Assembly (NCBI RefSeq): GCF_009877425.1
Contig: NZ_WXEY01000021.1
Span: forward strand, 1-58,418
Length of the DNA: 58,418 bases
Origin: Heliomicrobium undosum
GTDB taxonomy: Bacteria; Bacillota; Desulfitobacteriia; Heliobacteriales; Heliobacteriaceae
Reading direction: 5' to 3'
The translations under genes were made by a program, and so were the position numbers. How positions within the stretch are numbered: position 1 is the first letter of the stretch; every line of letters starts with the position of its first letter. This document shows positions 1 to 8,702 of this stretch, piece by piece. The notes below the pieces were generated by a model. The model ran no database searches. It was not told the DNA's origin and saw nothing but the letters and a program-made list of their open reading frames with translations.

Positions 1-3
1 ATA

Positions 4-28
4 CAAAAAAAGAAGAGAAACTCTCTTC
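4..28 (-). terminator. Intrinsic terminator after the membrane-protein gene
   Basis: On the minus strand GAAGAGA and TCTCTTC form a 7-bp stem with a 3-nt loop, followed by a run of seven T. It lies about 60 bp downstream of the stop codon of the gene at 91-804. Confidence 0.7.
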
Positions 29-90
29 CTTTTTCACACGTACTTATTCTATTGAAGCCTGATTTTGTGCATTAACAATTATTTTTTAGT

Positions 91-804
91 TCATTGTTTT
101 TTGTTGTCAGGAAATCTAAGTCCAAACTCTTTGTATTTTTTTGATATTTTTGTGTTTAAATCACGAGTTTCATTACTGTAACTTTGCAATGATCCAGTTG
201 GATTTATGGCTAAATTAATATATTGATCGTAATCAGAGTACAAATCCATAATAGCATTGTATGATTGTTTGTACTTTTCAGGTGGAGCATCTAAAGACTT
301 AATGTCTTTATAAACTGTTTCTTTTGTATTTTTAAGTAGATCTACGTTGCCGTTTTTATCGTAGTATTTATACAAGATTTTCAGTGATTCGTTAAAGTCG
401 CTGGTATAAAGAAAGTATTCTCCTGTCTTATTCTTCAGTTCCGACTCAGGTACACCTATATCACTTGCCATTTTGCTCATGTCCATCTTGTTCCATATCG
501 TATCATGCCAAACTTTCTGATATGAATTACACATCTTTTCAGCTAATGCAGCACTAAAAATCATTTCGTTAGAAATAAGGTCTAGTTTTTGACCATATTC
601 TTTTTCTCTTTGATTATAATTAAACACAATTCCAAACGTTGCGATTAACACTAGAATTACTCCACCAATAATAAATAATTTTGTTTTTTTCTTTTTATCT
701 CGTTCATTAACCTCTATGTCAAACGACTCTTCTGCTGTTGCTATAGATGCTGCTTGTTCATCGTTAGTTGTTAATGGCAAATTATCTAACTGTTCATTTC
801 CCAT
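91..804 (-). CDS. Membrane-anchored protein of unknown function (237 aa)
   Basis: No family is recognised. The N-terminal 40 residues are polar and acidic, followed by a lysine stretch and one hydrophobic segment (about residues 42-62, LFIIGGVILVLIATFGIVF region). The remaining roughly 170 residues are hydrophilic and probably outside the membrane (stop-transfer or signal-anchor topology). A GTG six codons upstream is open, but ATG at 804 is preferred because AGGAGGA sits 7 nt before it. It is AT-rich like the rest of the element and is probably cargo or accessory to it. An intrinsic terminator follows at 4-28. It lies 31 bp downstream of the degraded recombinase gene in the same direction, so the two may be co-transcribed. 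Confidence 0.7.
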   Translation of the reverse strand: MGNEQLDNLPLTTNDEQAASIATAEESFDIEVNERDKKKKTKLFIIGGVILVLIATFGIVFNYNQREKEYGQKLDLISNEMIFSAALAEKMCNSYQKVWHDTIWNKMDMSKMASDIGVPESELKNKTGEYFLYTSDFNESLKILYKYYDKNGNVDLLKNTKETVYKDIKSLDAPPEKYKQSYNAIMDLYSDYDQYINLAINPTGSLQSYSNETRDLNTKISKKYKEFGLRFPDNKKQ

Positions 805-835
805 TATTAATTCCTCCTGCACTTTCTAATTCTAA

Positions 836-1927
836 TTACAAATAATCAAATATATCCAAGCTTCGAATTTTAGAATCCAGATACCTGCTTTTTGTTAAAA
901 AATCATTTTCTTTGAAAACATAACCTAAACACTGATAATAAATTGTTTCTTTGTATTGTGTAAATTCCTGAATGATTTCCTGATTAATATTACTCTTAAT
1001 CATTTTAATTATCGTATATTTACTAATTCCTTTGATATCATCCCTCCCTATATGCCTAATTAAAAATTTTACAACAAAAGCGGGGCTTGTTATTTGATTA
1101 GATCCATTAGATAATTTTCCATTTCTAAATACAAACAAGTTGTCAAAGTCCGAATTAATGTTTTTTCTAACTAAATAGTACTTCTGTAATTGACTACATA
1201 ACTTATTAGGCAGGTGCACGGTGTAATTATTTATTTTAAGTACATTACACTGTACATTGAAATCCTTAATAGTAATGTTGGTTAATACAGAATATCTTGC
1301 CCCAGTAAAAAGTAATAACTTTATAATTAGTGCTCTAACATATTTATTGTAGTATTTGTCATCTTCTAATAATCTTTTTTCGTTTAAAGCTAATCGATTA
1401 ATGTCATTATCACATACATCACATAATAATCTAAAATCCTCGTCCAAAATTGGCTCTTGTGTTTCTACTTTTTCTATTAAGTCTTTGCCCTCACAAACTT
1501 TTTCTATTATTTTATTAAATTGTTCATCGTCTTCTTCCCACAAATCAAATGTATATAATAGTTTTTGGTTCTTATGGTCTATCGATGACAAATATTTAAA
1601 AAATTCGGTTACAACAGTTACGTAATTATGCAGTGTGCCTTTTTTTCTAACCCAGAACGCCGGATTAAAGTGTTTACGACTTTCATCAATATAAAAAACC
1701 ATACTTTCTTCTATGTCTTTGGGTTTGAATTCCATTAATAAATCTTTCCAAGAGTCATCTTTTAAATTCCGTTTTTCTAATAGATAATCATAAAACGCTT
1801 TGATTTTAGGATAATAAACTCCATCATTTTGATTGGTGTTTATATAAACCCCATTTGCATCTACACCTTTTTTTAACAAAAAATCATCAATGGCAGCCAG
1901 AAGTGTTAACCTAGCAACATCACTCAC
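836..1927 (-). CDS. Degenerate tyrosine recombinase-like protein (363 aa)
   Basis: The middle of the protein contains LLLFTGARYSVLTNI, which matches the Box I region of tyrosine recombinases around the first catalytic Arg. The expected H-x-x-R of Box II is not visible; the corresponding stretch reads SKYTIIKMI. A Tyr pair in KETIYYQCL could correspond to the nucleophile, but the catalytic set is incomplete. The protein is therefore probably a catalytically dead or highly divergent member, perhaps acting as a DNA-binding partner. GTG at 1927 is preferred as start because GGAGGG lies 8 nt before it; a GTG three codons upstream is too close to that site. It is divergent from the active recombinase at 2135. 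Confidence 0.6.
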   Translation of the reverse strand: MSDVARLTLLAAIDDFLLKKGVDANGVYINTNQNDGVYYPKIKAFYDYLLEKRNLKDDSWKDLLMEFKPKDIEESMVFYIDESRKHFNPAFWVRKKGTLHNYVTVVTEFFKYLSSIDHKNQKLLYTFDLWEEDDEQFNKIIEKVCEGKDLIEKVETQEPILDEDFRLLCDVCDNDINRLALNEKRLLEDDKYYNKYVRALIIKLLLFTGARYSVLTNITIKDFNVQCNVLKINNYTVHLPNKLCSQLQKYYLVRKNINSDFDNLFVFRNGKLSNGSNQITSPAFVVKFLIRHIGRDDIKGISKYTIIKMIKSNINQEIIQEFTQYKETIYYQCLGYVFKENDFLTKSRYLDSKIRSLDIFDYL

Positions 1928-2060
1928 TACATTCACCCTCCGCTACAGTTATTTTCATAAAATAATTCTTCTTTAGATGTAAAATTCCTCCTTCATATCA
2001 CTCGCAATTTTTAGGCGCAGAAATATGATTCTGTCTTGAATTTTTCCTTGAAACCAGCTA

Positions 2061-2111
2061 TATTTATCGTAGAACACCTACATTCCTACCTTTTTATTCA
2101 TCGTAGAATAC
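2061..2111. repeat. Pair of 17-bp direct repeats before the recombinase gene
   Basis: TATTTATCGTAGAACAC (2061-2077) and TATTCATCGTAGAATAC (2095-2111) differ at 2 of 17 positions and start 34 bp apart, about three helical turns. They sit in the divergent intergenic region just before the ribosome binding site of the recombinase at 2135. They could be operators or recombinase arm/core binding sites. The function is inference. Confidence 0.6.
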
Positions 2112-2134
2112 TGTTAAGAGGAGTGTTATGAGAG

Positions 2135-3040
2135 ATGGACACTATTGCTTCCTTTCTAGACTGGCTTCATTCAGAAGGAAGAGATCCCAAAACAATTCAG
2201 GCGTACAAGATCATTTTGAACCAATATATATCATGGTTCAGTGGCACTTACGAACATAGCCACATTCAAACGTCTAAGCCTATTGATATCAAGGAGTTCA
2301 TCTCTTATCTGAGACACCAAAAGAATCGCTCCCAAGCCACGATCAATAAATCCACCGCAGGGTTAAAGACCTTCTTTAACTTCCTGGCCGATCAAGGCAT
2401 CATTACGGACAACCCAACCACACGTATTAAGATCCAAAAGATTAGTGCTGCTGTCTCCTCCCATAGCGGACAAACCAAATGGTTGACAAAGCAAGAGCAG
2501 GAGAAGTTCCTCTCTTACGTTGACTTGGAACGCAATGAGTTTAAGCGGCTGAGAAACCTAGCTGTAGTGGATATATTGCTTTATTGTGGTTTAAGGGTTT
2601 CTGAGGTACAGGACTTAAAGCTAGATGACATTAGGGTGAATGGAAACATAGAGATTACCATTCGTGAAGGCAAGCATGGGAAATATGCTGTCGTGACGAT
2701 GCTAGCCAAACACGCAAAGAATCTTCGACAGTGGATAAGGCTTAGACAGTCCCTTACAGATGGGAGATACGAGGGTTCCCCCTATGTCTTCGTTAGCGAA
2801 CGCTCTGGACAATTCACGGTTAAAGGCATCCAACAGATGATTGACAAATACGCTGCTCTGGCTGGAATGGACAATGTATCTCCTCACGCATTCAGACACT
2901 CATTCTGCAAGAATCTGGCTAATGCTGGCGTGAACATCGAAACGATCAGAAAGCTGGCTCGTCATGAGAGCATTCAGACAACATCCATTTATATCGATCC
3001 AAGTAAAGAAGAACAAATAGTAGCGTTGAGTATGATGTAA
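2135..3040 (+). CDS. XerC/XerD-like tyrosine recombinase (301 aa)
   Basis: Site-specific recombinase with an N-terminal SAM-like core-binding domain (about residues 1-90) and a C-terminal catalytic domain. The catalytic set is complete: R154 in CGLRVSE, K180 in EGKHGK, H251-x-x-R254 in HAFRHSF, H277 in RHESIQTT and nucleophile Y286 in SIYID. Length is typical of XerC/D. The start ATG at 2135 is 11 nt after AAGAGGAG; an ATG at 2128 is closer but opens only a short out-of-frame reading frame. Base composition is less AT-rich than its neighbours, which suggests a separate origin. It lies on the opposite strand to the other element genes and may act in resolving or circularising the element. Confidence 0.88.
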   Translation: MDTIASFLDWLHSEGRDPKTIQAYKIILNQYISWFSGTYEHSHIQTSKPIDIKEFISYLRHQKNRSQATINKSTAGLKTFFNFLADQGIITDNPTTRIKIQKISAAVSSHSGQTKWLTKQEQEKFLSYVDLERNEFKRLRNLAVVDILLYCGLRVSEVQDLKLDDIRVNGNIEITIREGKHGKYAVVTMLAKHAKNLRQWIRLRQSLTDGRYEGSPYVFVSERSGQFTVKGIQQMIDKYAALAGMDNVSPHAFRHSFCKNLANAGVNIETIRKLARHESIQTTSIYIDPSKEEQIVALSMM

Positions 3041-3045
3041 ATTGA

Positions 3046-3077
3046 TTAGAGGAATAGTCACACGACTACTCCTCTAA
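3046..3077 (+). terminator. Hairpin just after the recombinase stop codon
   Basis: A 14-bp stem (one mismatch) with loop ACAC begins 6 bp after the stop codon: 3046-3059 pairs with 3064-3077. There is no T-run after it, so it may act as an mRNA 3' stabiliser or a weak terminator. Confidence 0.45.
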
Positions 3078-3140
3078 CTTATGTCCAAAATAAGCCGTCT
3101 GATTTATTTAGTCTCTAATTTTCTCGCTGATTCTCTCATT

Positions 3141-3159
3141 TACTGTTGATTCAACAGTA
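3141..3159. repeat. Perfect 9-bp inverted repeat
   Basis: TACTGTTGA-T-TCAACAGTA is a perfect palindrome with one central base in the convergent gap between the recombinase and the primase-helicase gene. It could be a binding site for a dimeric protein. No function can be assigned from the sequence. Confidence 0.5.
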
Positions 3160-3305
3160 TTTCATCGCTGTTGTGTTCTGGTAACAGACTTATTTAGGTA
3201 AAAGTGTTCTTTACGCTTCGTCAATCAACACCATATAACCCCCCTGCCCCCTGCCTGTAATTATTATTCTATCATTAGAACATGCCGTATGCAGCCATCT
3301 CCAAG

Positions 3306-3358
3306 ATACCCCCCCTATTTCTGATCTCTATATATAGGGTTAGGGGGAGTATTTTTTT
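3306..3358 (+). terminator. Terminator-like C-rich/G-rich hairpin with T-run
   Basis: ATACCCCCCCTA (3306-3317) pairs with TAGGGGGAGTAT (3341-3352), 11 of 12 bases, followed on the plus strand by seven T. It would end plus-strand transcription from the recombinase. Its 3' arm overlaps the last codons of the minus-strand primase-helicase gene, so the hairpin can also form at the end of that transcript. Confidence 0.5.
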
Positions 3359-6300
3359 ACAATAACATTTTTCCTTCCATCTCTTTTATGATTATCTATT
3401 GTGTAACTATAGCTTTCCATCAACGCTACCGCTTTCTTTCCATTAATCATTTTTGAAAAGGCTTTATCCTTAATTCCAAGTGCCTCTGCAACTTCTGCAT
3501 ATGTTAATACTTCTGCTTCAGTGTTTGCTAAGAACTCGGCAAATAATTGAAGGTTTTTAGCTCTACCATCCGAAAAAATTTGTTTATTAAGCCTGTTCTT
3601 TGGATTCCATTTCTCAACTCTTGCCTCAGGAAAGTAGTTACTAAGTAATTCAAGAATGATCTTATCTTTTGATGATATAAACACTTTACAGGATACATCC
3701 CTGCTGTTATCTCTCAGTGCCGTTCTGGTAATCTCTTGAACATAATCAGATAGGGTATCGAGAACCTTAAATTTCTCTATTTCTTCGTTGTCGAATCTTC
3801 TGGTTTGATCAATAGGAGTTACTGTAAATAGTTCTGTTTCATTTGGTTGTGATATATCGTATGCATTGGAATAAAATATCTCGGATTTGTGAAGAAATCC
3901 TTCGATAATGCAAATCGTGCAATCTCTGAATTCATTCGATCCTTTAGTTCCACCGAAAGTACCTATTTTAATTCTTTTCTTATCAATATACTTCCCTAGC
4001 TTTTCTTTGATCTCGCTTTTAAGCGTTTTTGTGCCTGCATAATACGCATGATCCCTGAACATGGCTAAGTAAATGTTTTCCTTCGGATAGTCTAGCGCAA
4101 TATCTTCTACATCGCATAAGAACGCATTAACATCGTCGTTATCCATGTTGCTTTTTGTTCCGGTAAGATAATCACACTTATAGAAGGTCAAGTTTTTATA
4201 TTCTTTGATCATCGGAAAATTAGTAAATGTGCAATACTCATTGTACTTATACAATGGACTTACTAAAGCCGTTCCATCGAATATGATTGTAGCGAAGTTT
4301 TTCTCTGAGGTATAATCTACGTAATGAGCGGCTGCAATAGATTTTTTGTCTCTTTCGATGATTCCTCCGTTAGTTAGTAAATCGCTTATAAATATTGGCA
4401 CATTATACAATTCCGTTTGTAACTCAAATACTTGTCGAAATTGCTTTGTAAACGAATGGGAAAACGAGAAATCACAATTAACTGGTTTGATTTTTTCACG
4501 ATCTCTTTCATAGTTTCTTTGAAATATATTTGCAACGATTAAAGCAGCTTCCTGTAATTCTGCTAAAGCCTTTTTATACGGATTATTGTCATCATGTGAT
4601 TCCGAGGTAAAATACCCATTTGCAAGTTCATTAAACTTATCGGTGATCAACCTCATGTAGTGATAGAACATTTCTTCTGTTAAAGTATTATTGCTTATTA
4701 AATGTGGTTGTTCATCAATGATTAATGTTTCTCTTGCGAATTTTTGCCCCAATAAGTTAAAAGAATTGTAGTTGGAGGATATCTTATTATTTCTCGCGTC
4801 TTCATAAAGTCTCTTATGTGTAAGGACTACTATAGGATATTTCTTTTGTTCCTCAAATTGATTATAGTACCGACAATTCTTTTTATGTCTACATACATAA
4901 TTACCTTTCCTTACGGGACAACTTTTGTGCTTTTTTTGATTGCGATTAGCGTTATCTAGACAATCTAGTTCATCAAATCCGTATAAGGGATAGGCTACTT
5001 CTTTGCCAATATAGTTGTTAAGTTCAGTAGCAAAGTCAATAACATCGTCGCGTCGCTCTTTAACAACTAAACAACCGAACGAACCATCGCTCATAACCTT
5101 ATGTTTAATATACACTTTTATGATCGTTGACTTCCCTGAACCAGTAACCATATTGATTAGCATTGGTTTATCATCCCGCTTCGCTTTAAGCAATATATTA
5201 AAAGCACTGTATATCTGTTCCTTATGTACATCACTGATCCATTGCTGTCTGTCGTTAAATAGATTAACCGTCTCATTAAGTAATTGTTGAACGATGTTTT
5301 CTTCCTCGTTTGTTAGCACGAACTTTTCTGATTGTTTAATATCAATCGAGTTCTCTTTCCATTCAGCTAATTGTTGTTCAGTATCTATGTCATAAAGGAG
5401 ATTCGACCATCCAAGAGATTCCGCTAGTTCATCTAAGAAAAATGTTGCGCCACATCCAGCACAGTGGAATAAGAGGTTTTCCTTAAACAATACTGCGGAC
5501 GGATTATTATCTTTATGCTCTGGCATACAACAGTGGCATATAACTTTGTGTTCGTTTTCACTAACAACCATTACCCTTTCTTTAAATCGCTGAATAATAT
5601 TTGTTATATTTGGTAAATCTGATACGCTATTATTTCGGTTTTGTTCATAACTTTTCATTGCATCAATAATTAACTTATCGTCGCCTATTGGTGGTAACAA
5701 ATCAATGAATTCTTTTTGATCGTAAATCACATCATTTTTGGAAACTAAACGTATTGGAAATGGATCATACATATCCTTTCTATGAATAGAATATGGCAAT
5801 CTTAGCAATCTGACTTCATTTACACATTTCGGATCGGCGTCAAATTCTTTAATAAGTCGAAGCTGAATATCTCTGAATAGCTTTATGTCAGCATCTTTAA
5901 CCTTCCAATATACATGAAAACCGTTTTTTGTTTCAATAAGCAGAGTTGGTTTTATTTTATGGTTATTTATTTTGAGAAATACATCCATCTTCCATTCCTT
6001 AATCGCTTGTTTATCTTTTTTTATTTCGTTAGGTGCATCTATGTCCACAAACTGGCAAATTATCTTTCCCCCATTTATAATATCCTTGTTTGTCGCAAAG
6101 GAATTTTTAGATTCCCAACTTGGACTGTTTGGTGTCCAAAACACGCCAAAAAACTCAGGAATACCATCCGTACAAGAATTAATAAGGTCAGCTATAGTAG
6201 AATAATGTAATTGTTTCTTATCCTCCGGTTTGTAATATTTTCCACCCTTACATATGACGCTTTTCTTGTATTTATACTCCTTCCATTTGCCTTTTCTGAA

Positions 6301-6432
6301 TACCATTCTTTTTTCTTCTTGAAGAAAACATATCTGAAAAGGGTTTTCTTCAAAAAACCACTGTAATAACTCTTCGAAAGGAAAATCCCTGTTTTGAACT
6401 AACAACAACGTATCTTCTGAAAGGAAATTCAT
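3340..6432 (-). CDS. Primase-helicase replication protein: AEP-like primase, CHC2-like zinc finger, SF2-like helicase (1030 aa)
   Basis: Probable replication protein of the element. An archaeo-eukaryotic-primase-like module spans about residues 90-250: acidic pair D130/D132 in QFVDIDAP, then H173 in ETKNGFHVYW, and a RLPYS-IHRK motif near 211-219. A CHC2-type zinc ribbon follows at about 299-330 (CHCCMPEH, then CAGCG at 324-328). A helicase-like core begins near 425 with Walker A VTGSGKST (429-436) and Walker B IIDEQPH (571-577). Between them is a second Cys cluster (C505, C514, C520). The extreme C-terminus contains a helix-turn-helix-like stretch (about 975-1010). The start has GGAGGG 6-7 nt upstream and a consensus promoter at 6480-6508. 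Domain calls rest on motifs seen by eye; the combined order is unusual. Confidence 0.7.
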   Translation of the reverse strand: MNFLSEDTLLLVQNRDFPFEELLQWFFEENPFQICFLQEEKRMVFRKGKWKEYKYKKSVICKGGKYYKPEDKKQLHYSTIADLINSCTDGIPEFFGVFWTPNSPSWESKNSFATNKDIINGGKIICQFVDIDAPNEIKKDKQAIKEWKMDVFLKINNHKIKPTLLIETKNGFHVYWKVKDADIKLFRDIQLRLIKEFDADPKCVNEVRLLRLPYSIHRKDMYDPFPIRLVSKNDVIYDQKEFIDLLPPIGDDKLIIDAMKSYEQNRNNSVSDLPNITNIIQRFKERVMVVSENEHKVICHCCMPEHKDNNPSAVLFKENLLFHCAGCGATFFLDELAESLGWSNLLYDIDTEQQLAEWKENSIDIKQSEKFVLTNEEENIVQQLLNETVNLFNDRQQWISDVHKEQIYSAFNILLKAKRDDKPMLINMVTGSGKSTIIKVYIKHKVMSDGSFGCLVVKERRDDVIDFATELNNYIGKEVAYPLYGFDELDCLDNANRNQKKHKSCPVRKGNYVCRHKKNCRYYNQFEEQKKYPIVVLTHKRLYEDARNNKISSNYNSFNLLGQKFARETLIIDEQPHLISNNTLTEEMFYHYMRLITDKFNELANGYFTSESHDDNNPYKKALAELQEAALIVANIFQRNYERDREKIKPVNCDFSFSHSFTKQFRQVFELQTELYNVPIFISDLLTNGGIIERDKKSIAAAHYVDYTSEKNFATIIFDGTALVSPLYKYNEYCTFTNFPMIKEYKNLTFYKCDYLTGTKSNMDNDDVNAFLCDVEDIALDYPKENIYLAMFRDHAYYAGTKTLKSEIKEKLGKYIDKKRIKIGTFGGTKGSNEFRDCTICIIEGFLHKSEIFYSNAYDISQPNETELFTVTPIDQTRRFDNEEIEKFKVLDTLSDYVQEITRTALRDNSRDVSCKVFISSKDKIILELLSNYFPEARVEKWNPKNRLNKQIFSDGRAKNLQLFAEFLANTEAEVLTYAEVAEALGIKDKAFSKMINGKKAVALMESYSYTIDNHKRDGRKNVIVKKYSP

Positions 6433-6479
6433 TAATAACCCTCCTGTTTAACACATTAAATTTTTGAAATATATTATTT

Positions 6480-6508
6480 ATTATACGGATTACACCGCAA
6501 TATGTCAA
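6480..6508 (-). promoter_or_regulatory. Consensus sigma-A promoter for the primase-helicase
   Basis: On the minus strand TTGACA (6503-6508) and TATAAT (6480-6485) are both perfect consensus boxes with a 17-bp spacer. Transcription would start near 6473, about 40 nt before the start codon at 6432. Confidence 0.85.
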
Positions 6509-6630
6509 GTATAAAATTTATTTAGGCAGTCTTTAATCAATGTAATATCTTCTTAGTTGAGAAAAAGCAACGTGAACCACGACAAAGCTATATTATTTTT
6601 GCATTGTAAAAACGTATTTTAAGGCAACGA

Positions 6631-6663
6631 CTTAAATAAAAATCCCTGCCTTAACGGCAGGGA
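6631..6663 (-). terminator. Intrinsic terminator without an assigned gene
   Basis: On the minus strand TCCCTGCC and GGCAGGGA form an 8-bp stem with a 5-nt loop, followed by TTTTTATTT. No confident minus-strand gene ends just upstream of it. It implies a small RNA or small ORF transcribed from about 6680-6900. Confidence 0.6.
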
Positions 6664-7554
6664 AGATCAAATACTTATCTAGTGTACCACTTGATATTGA
6701 TACCAACAGTTCTTCCAACAAGTTTCACTTTAAGTTTTCTTAAAAATGGAGAAGAATTTCTCTAGAAAAACCCTTTTAAAATCTCGCCTATTGAACATTC
6801 AGGACATGGGCAGCCACACAGGTTTGTAGTCGATTTCCGATATTATTCTTATCTCCTTTTCAACAACCTGGGCGCATGTAAAATTTTGTAAATACATGTG
6901 TTGCGAATTTTCGAATGGGAAAGTCCTGACATGATAAAGTTGATTATTTTTCAGGTAGGTAGGTTTACCCCTCCCCTTTCATTCGAAAGGCTTAGAAAGG
7001 ATTCTAGAGCCTTTTAGAGTGCATTTCACATAGGCGATACCTTAAATAAAAAATCCCTGCTCTATGGGGAGCGTCAACCTTAGATTGTTACATGCGTGAG
7101 ATAACAAGAACAAATAGAGCAGAAACAATAAAAAATCACTATCTTTTATTGTTATCAAGATAAAAAGCTTTTTCTTACTACCGATCTTGACAATCACTAG
7201 TGAAATCACTTCCTTAGAGATGTTTTACCCAACCAACCAAGAACAACGATTTTTTATTAAATATTACACCTCCATTTTAGAGTTTCATTTGTGCTTTATG
7301 CATTAATTTTATCTTAACCAATTAGCTTTTGTCAAGTAATTTTTATGCCTTTTTTATTTTTTTACCAGCACAAAATAATGTTTATCTTTTGTTTTTTTAA
7401 TTCTCTTTTATTTTAACTTAGTTATTTTTAATTAAATCGTTAAAATAATGGTTCTTAAATCGTATTTTTACTGTATTTATAAATTGTTGTGTTGGTTTTT
7501 AGAATTTATGCTCAAACCCTTCTCCGCACCAACCACACCAAATCAAAGCACTAA

Positions 7555-7588
7555 TTAAAAAGATACCTGCCTTCTTTTACGGCAGGTA
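7555..7588 (-). terminator. Intrinsic terminator of the integrase gene
   Basis: TACCTGCC (7564-7571) and GGCAGGTA (7581-7588) form a perfect 8-bp stem. On the minus strand it is followed by TCTTTTTAATTA. It begins 10 bp after the integrase stop codon. Confidence 0.75.
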
Positions 7589-7597
7589 AATTATCAT

Positions 7598-8554
7598 TTA
7601 TCTGTTTATTTTTATTCTTTCACGTTCAACGCGTATGCTTTCTAGGGGGCAAAATTCATCGAAATTCTTCTTCAAGTCATCTCCGTAGAGGTTTAAATAG
7701 TGATTTACCATTTTTAACGATGAATGACCTAAAATTTTTTTAAGAGTAAATATATCACCTTTATTTAAGATCCACCTTTTCGCAAAGGTATGTCTAAATA
7801 AATGTAACGAGAACTTTGTTACTCCTCTTTTGAGACAATATTTTTTAATTCCATTCTGAAGGGTTGTTCTTGGCATCTGTTGTCCAAATTCATTACAGAA
7901 TAAAAATTCCTCTGAAGAACTTGGTTTTCTGAACAAAATATATTCCCCTATAATTTTTGACAATGACTTGCTTATCGGAATATATCTTTGTTTTTTGCTT
8001 TTTGTCTTCTTTAGTAAAATCATTTCGTTTTCTAAATCAATGTTTTCAACCTTTAAGCACCGAAGTTCCAATGCCCTAACTCCTGTTGCTATTAAAAAGT
8101 TAATAATAACCCAATTTCGATATTCAGCAAATGAATCGGTAACAGGTTTTTTTAATAAAATCATTAATTCCGAGTCCGTATATACTTCCTTTACACATTC
8201 CTCTGTTCTTATTGATCGAATCATAAACTTTGGTATTATGTTTAGTTCCATTCCATGGTGTAAAATTGGAGAAAGATTTCTTAAATATGTATTTACTGTG
8301 ATAGGCTTAATTCCTGTCTCTTTCAGCCAACATGTATAATCTTGAATAACGTCACTTGATATTTCACTTGCTTTAACATCTTGATTTCCTAGAAACTTCA
8401 TGAATTTCTGGAATCCATATTCATAACCAAATATGGTGTACTCAGTTAAGTTTATTACCTTGCATTTCTTTACAAAATGATCTTTGAGCTGTGTTAAAGT
8501 CATCTCCGATGTTTTAGTCATCGTCATCCTTTTTAATCCGTTTTTTGAATTCAT
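7598..8554 (-). CDS. Tyrosine integrase of the guaA-inserted element (318 aa)
   Basis: Phage/ICE-type tyrosine recombinase expected to catalyse integration and excision at the guaA 3' end. An N-terminal core-binding domain (about residues 15-110) precedes the catalytic domain. Catalytic residues are R160 in ATGVRALE, a Lys in the 183-188 KKTKSKK stretch, H251-x-x-R254 in HLFRHTF, H277 in GHSSLKM and nucleophile Y286 in NHYLNLY. ATG at 8554 is used with GGGAGAGG about 9 nt upstream. An ATG at residue 12 with AAAAGG 6 nt upstream is a real alternative. It ends in a clear terminator and is very AT-rich. It is transcribed away from guaA, with its start 148 bp from the guaA stop. Confidence 0.9.
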   Translation of the reverse strand: MNSKNGLKRMTMTKTSEMTLTQLKDHFVKKCKVINLTEYTIFGYEYGFQKFMKFLGNQDVKASEISSDVIQDYTCWLKETGIKPITVNTYLRNLSPILHHGMELNIIPKFMIRSIRTEECVKEVYTDSELMILLKKPVTDSFAEYRNWVIINFLIATGVRALELRCLKVENIDLENEMILLKKTKSKKQRYIPISKSLSKIIGEYILFRKPSSSEEFLFCNEFGQQMPRTTLQNGIKKYCLKRGVTKFSLHLFRHTFAKRWILNKGDIFTLKKILGHSSLKMVNHYLNLYGDDLKKNFDEFCPLESIRVERERIKINR

Positions 8555-8590
8555 TTACCCCATCCTCTCCCTTTTATTGAGTGAGTCGGG

Positions 8591-8645
8591 AAAAAAATAG
8601 TGGTCTAAGACTTCCGCAAAACCAGCGAGAAATCAAAGACCACTA
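8591..8645 (-). terminator. Terminator between guaA and the integrase
   Basis: TAGTGGTCT (8598-8606) and AGACCACTA (8637-8645) form a 9-bp stem with a long loop, followed on the minus strand by seven T. It would end guaA transcription before the integrase gene. As it lies on the element side of the presumed junction, the element seems to bring a terminator for guaA with it. Confidence 0.6.
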
Positions 8646-8702
8646 CTTTTAGTGGATGAGGGCTAAAAACCCAATAAAATCAAGCCAGACAAGACTTAAA
8701 AC

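Larger units (their letters stand above)
6433..7597. other. AT-rich region without a confident gene, possible origin region of the element
   Basis: This 1.17 kb gap contains the promoter at 6480-6508, a terminator at 6631-6663, and a second copy of its flank at 7041-7060 (CTTAAATAAAAAATCCCTGC). It also has a perfect 10-bp inverted repeat, AACAATAAAA (7124-7133) with TTTTATTGTT (7144-7153). On the minus strand there are two weak coding-like stretches. One is 6675-6842, interrupted by a stop at 6762-6764, with a Cys-rich CGCPCPEC motif. The other is a 51-codon frame from GTG 7197 to 7042 with a hydrophobic centre and AAGGAAG upstream. Neither is recognised. Position beside a primase-helicase and high AT content would suit a replication origin, but no clear iterons were seen. 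Confidence 0.4.
1..8702. mobile_element. Integrative element inserted at the 3' end of guaA (left end outside window)
   Basis: This block is far more AT-rich than the rest of the window and ends abruptly at the guaA stop codon. It carries three tyrosine-recombinase-family genes, a primase-helicase and no housekeeping gene. The integrase at 7598-8554 is the gene closest to guaA, the usual layout when an integrase sits beside its own attachment site. The 3' end of guaA is a recognised integration hot spot in bacteria. No second copy of the guaA 3' end was found in the window, so the left boundary must lie before position 1. No conjugation genes are visible, so it may be a mobilisable island or part of a larger element. 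The XerC/D-like gene at 2135-3040 is less AT-rich than its neighbours, so the element may be mosaic. Confidence 0.8.

Noticed and set aside
1-8702. CRISPR array or conjugation machinery in the AT-rich element
   Set aside because: No regularly spaced repeats and no relaxase, coupling protein or mating-pair gene in the visible part.
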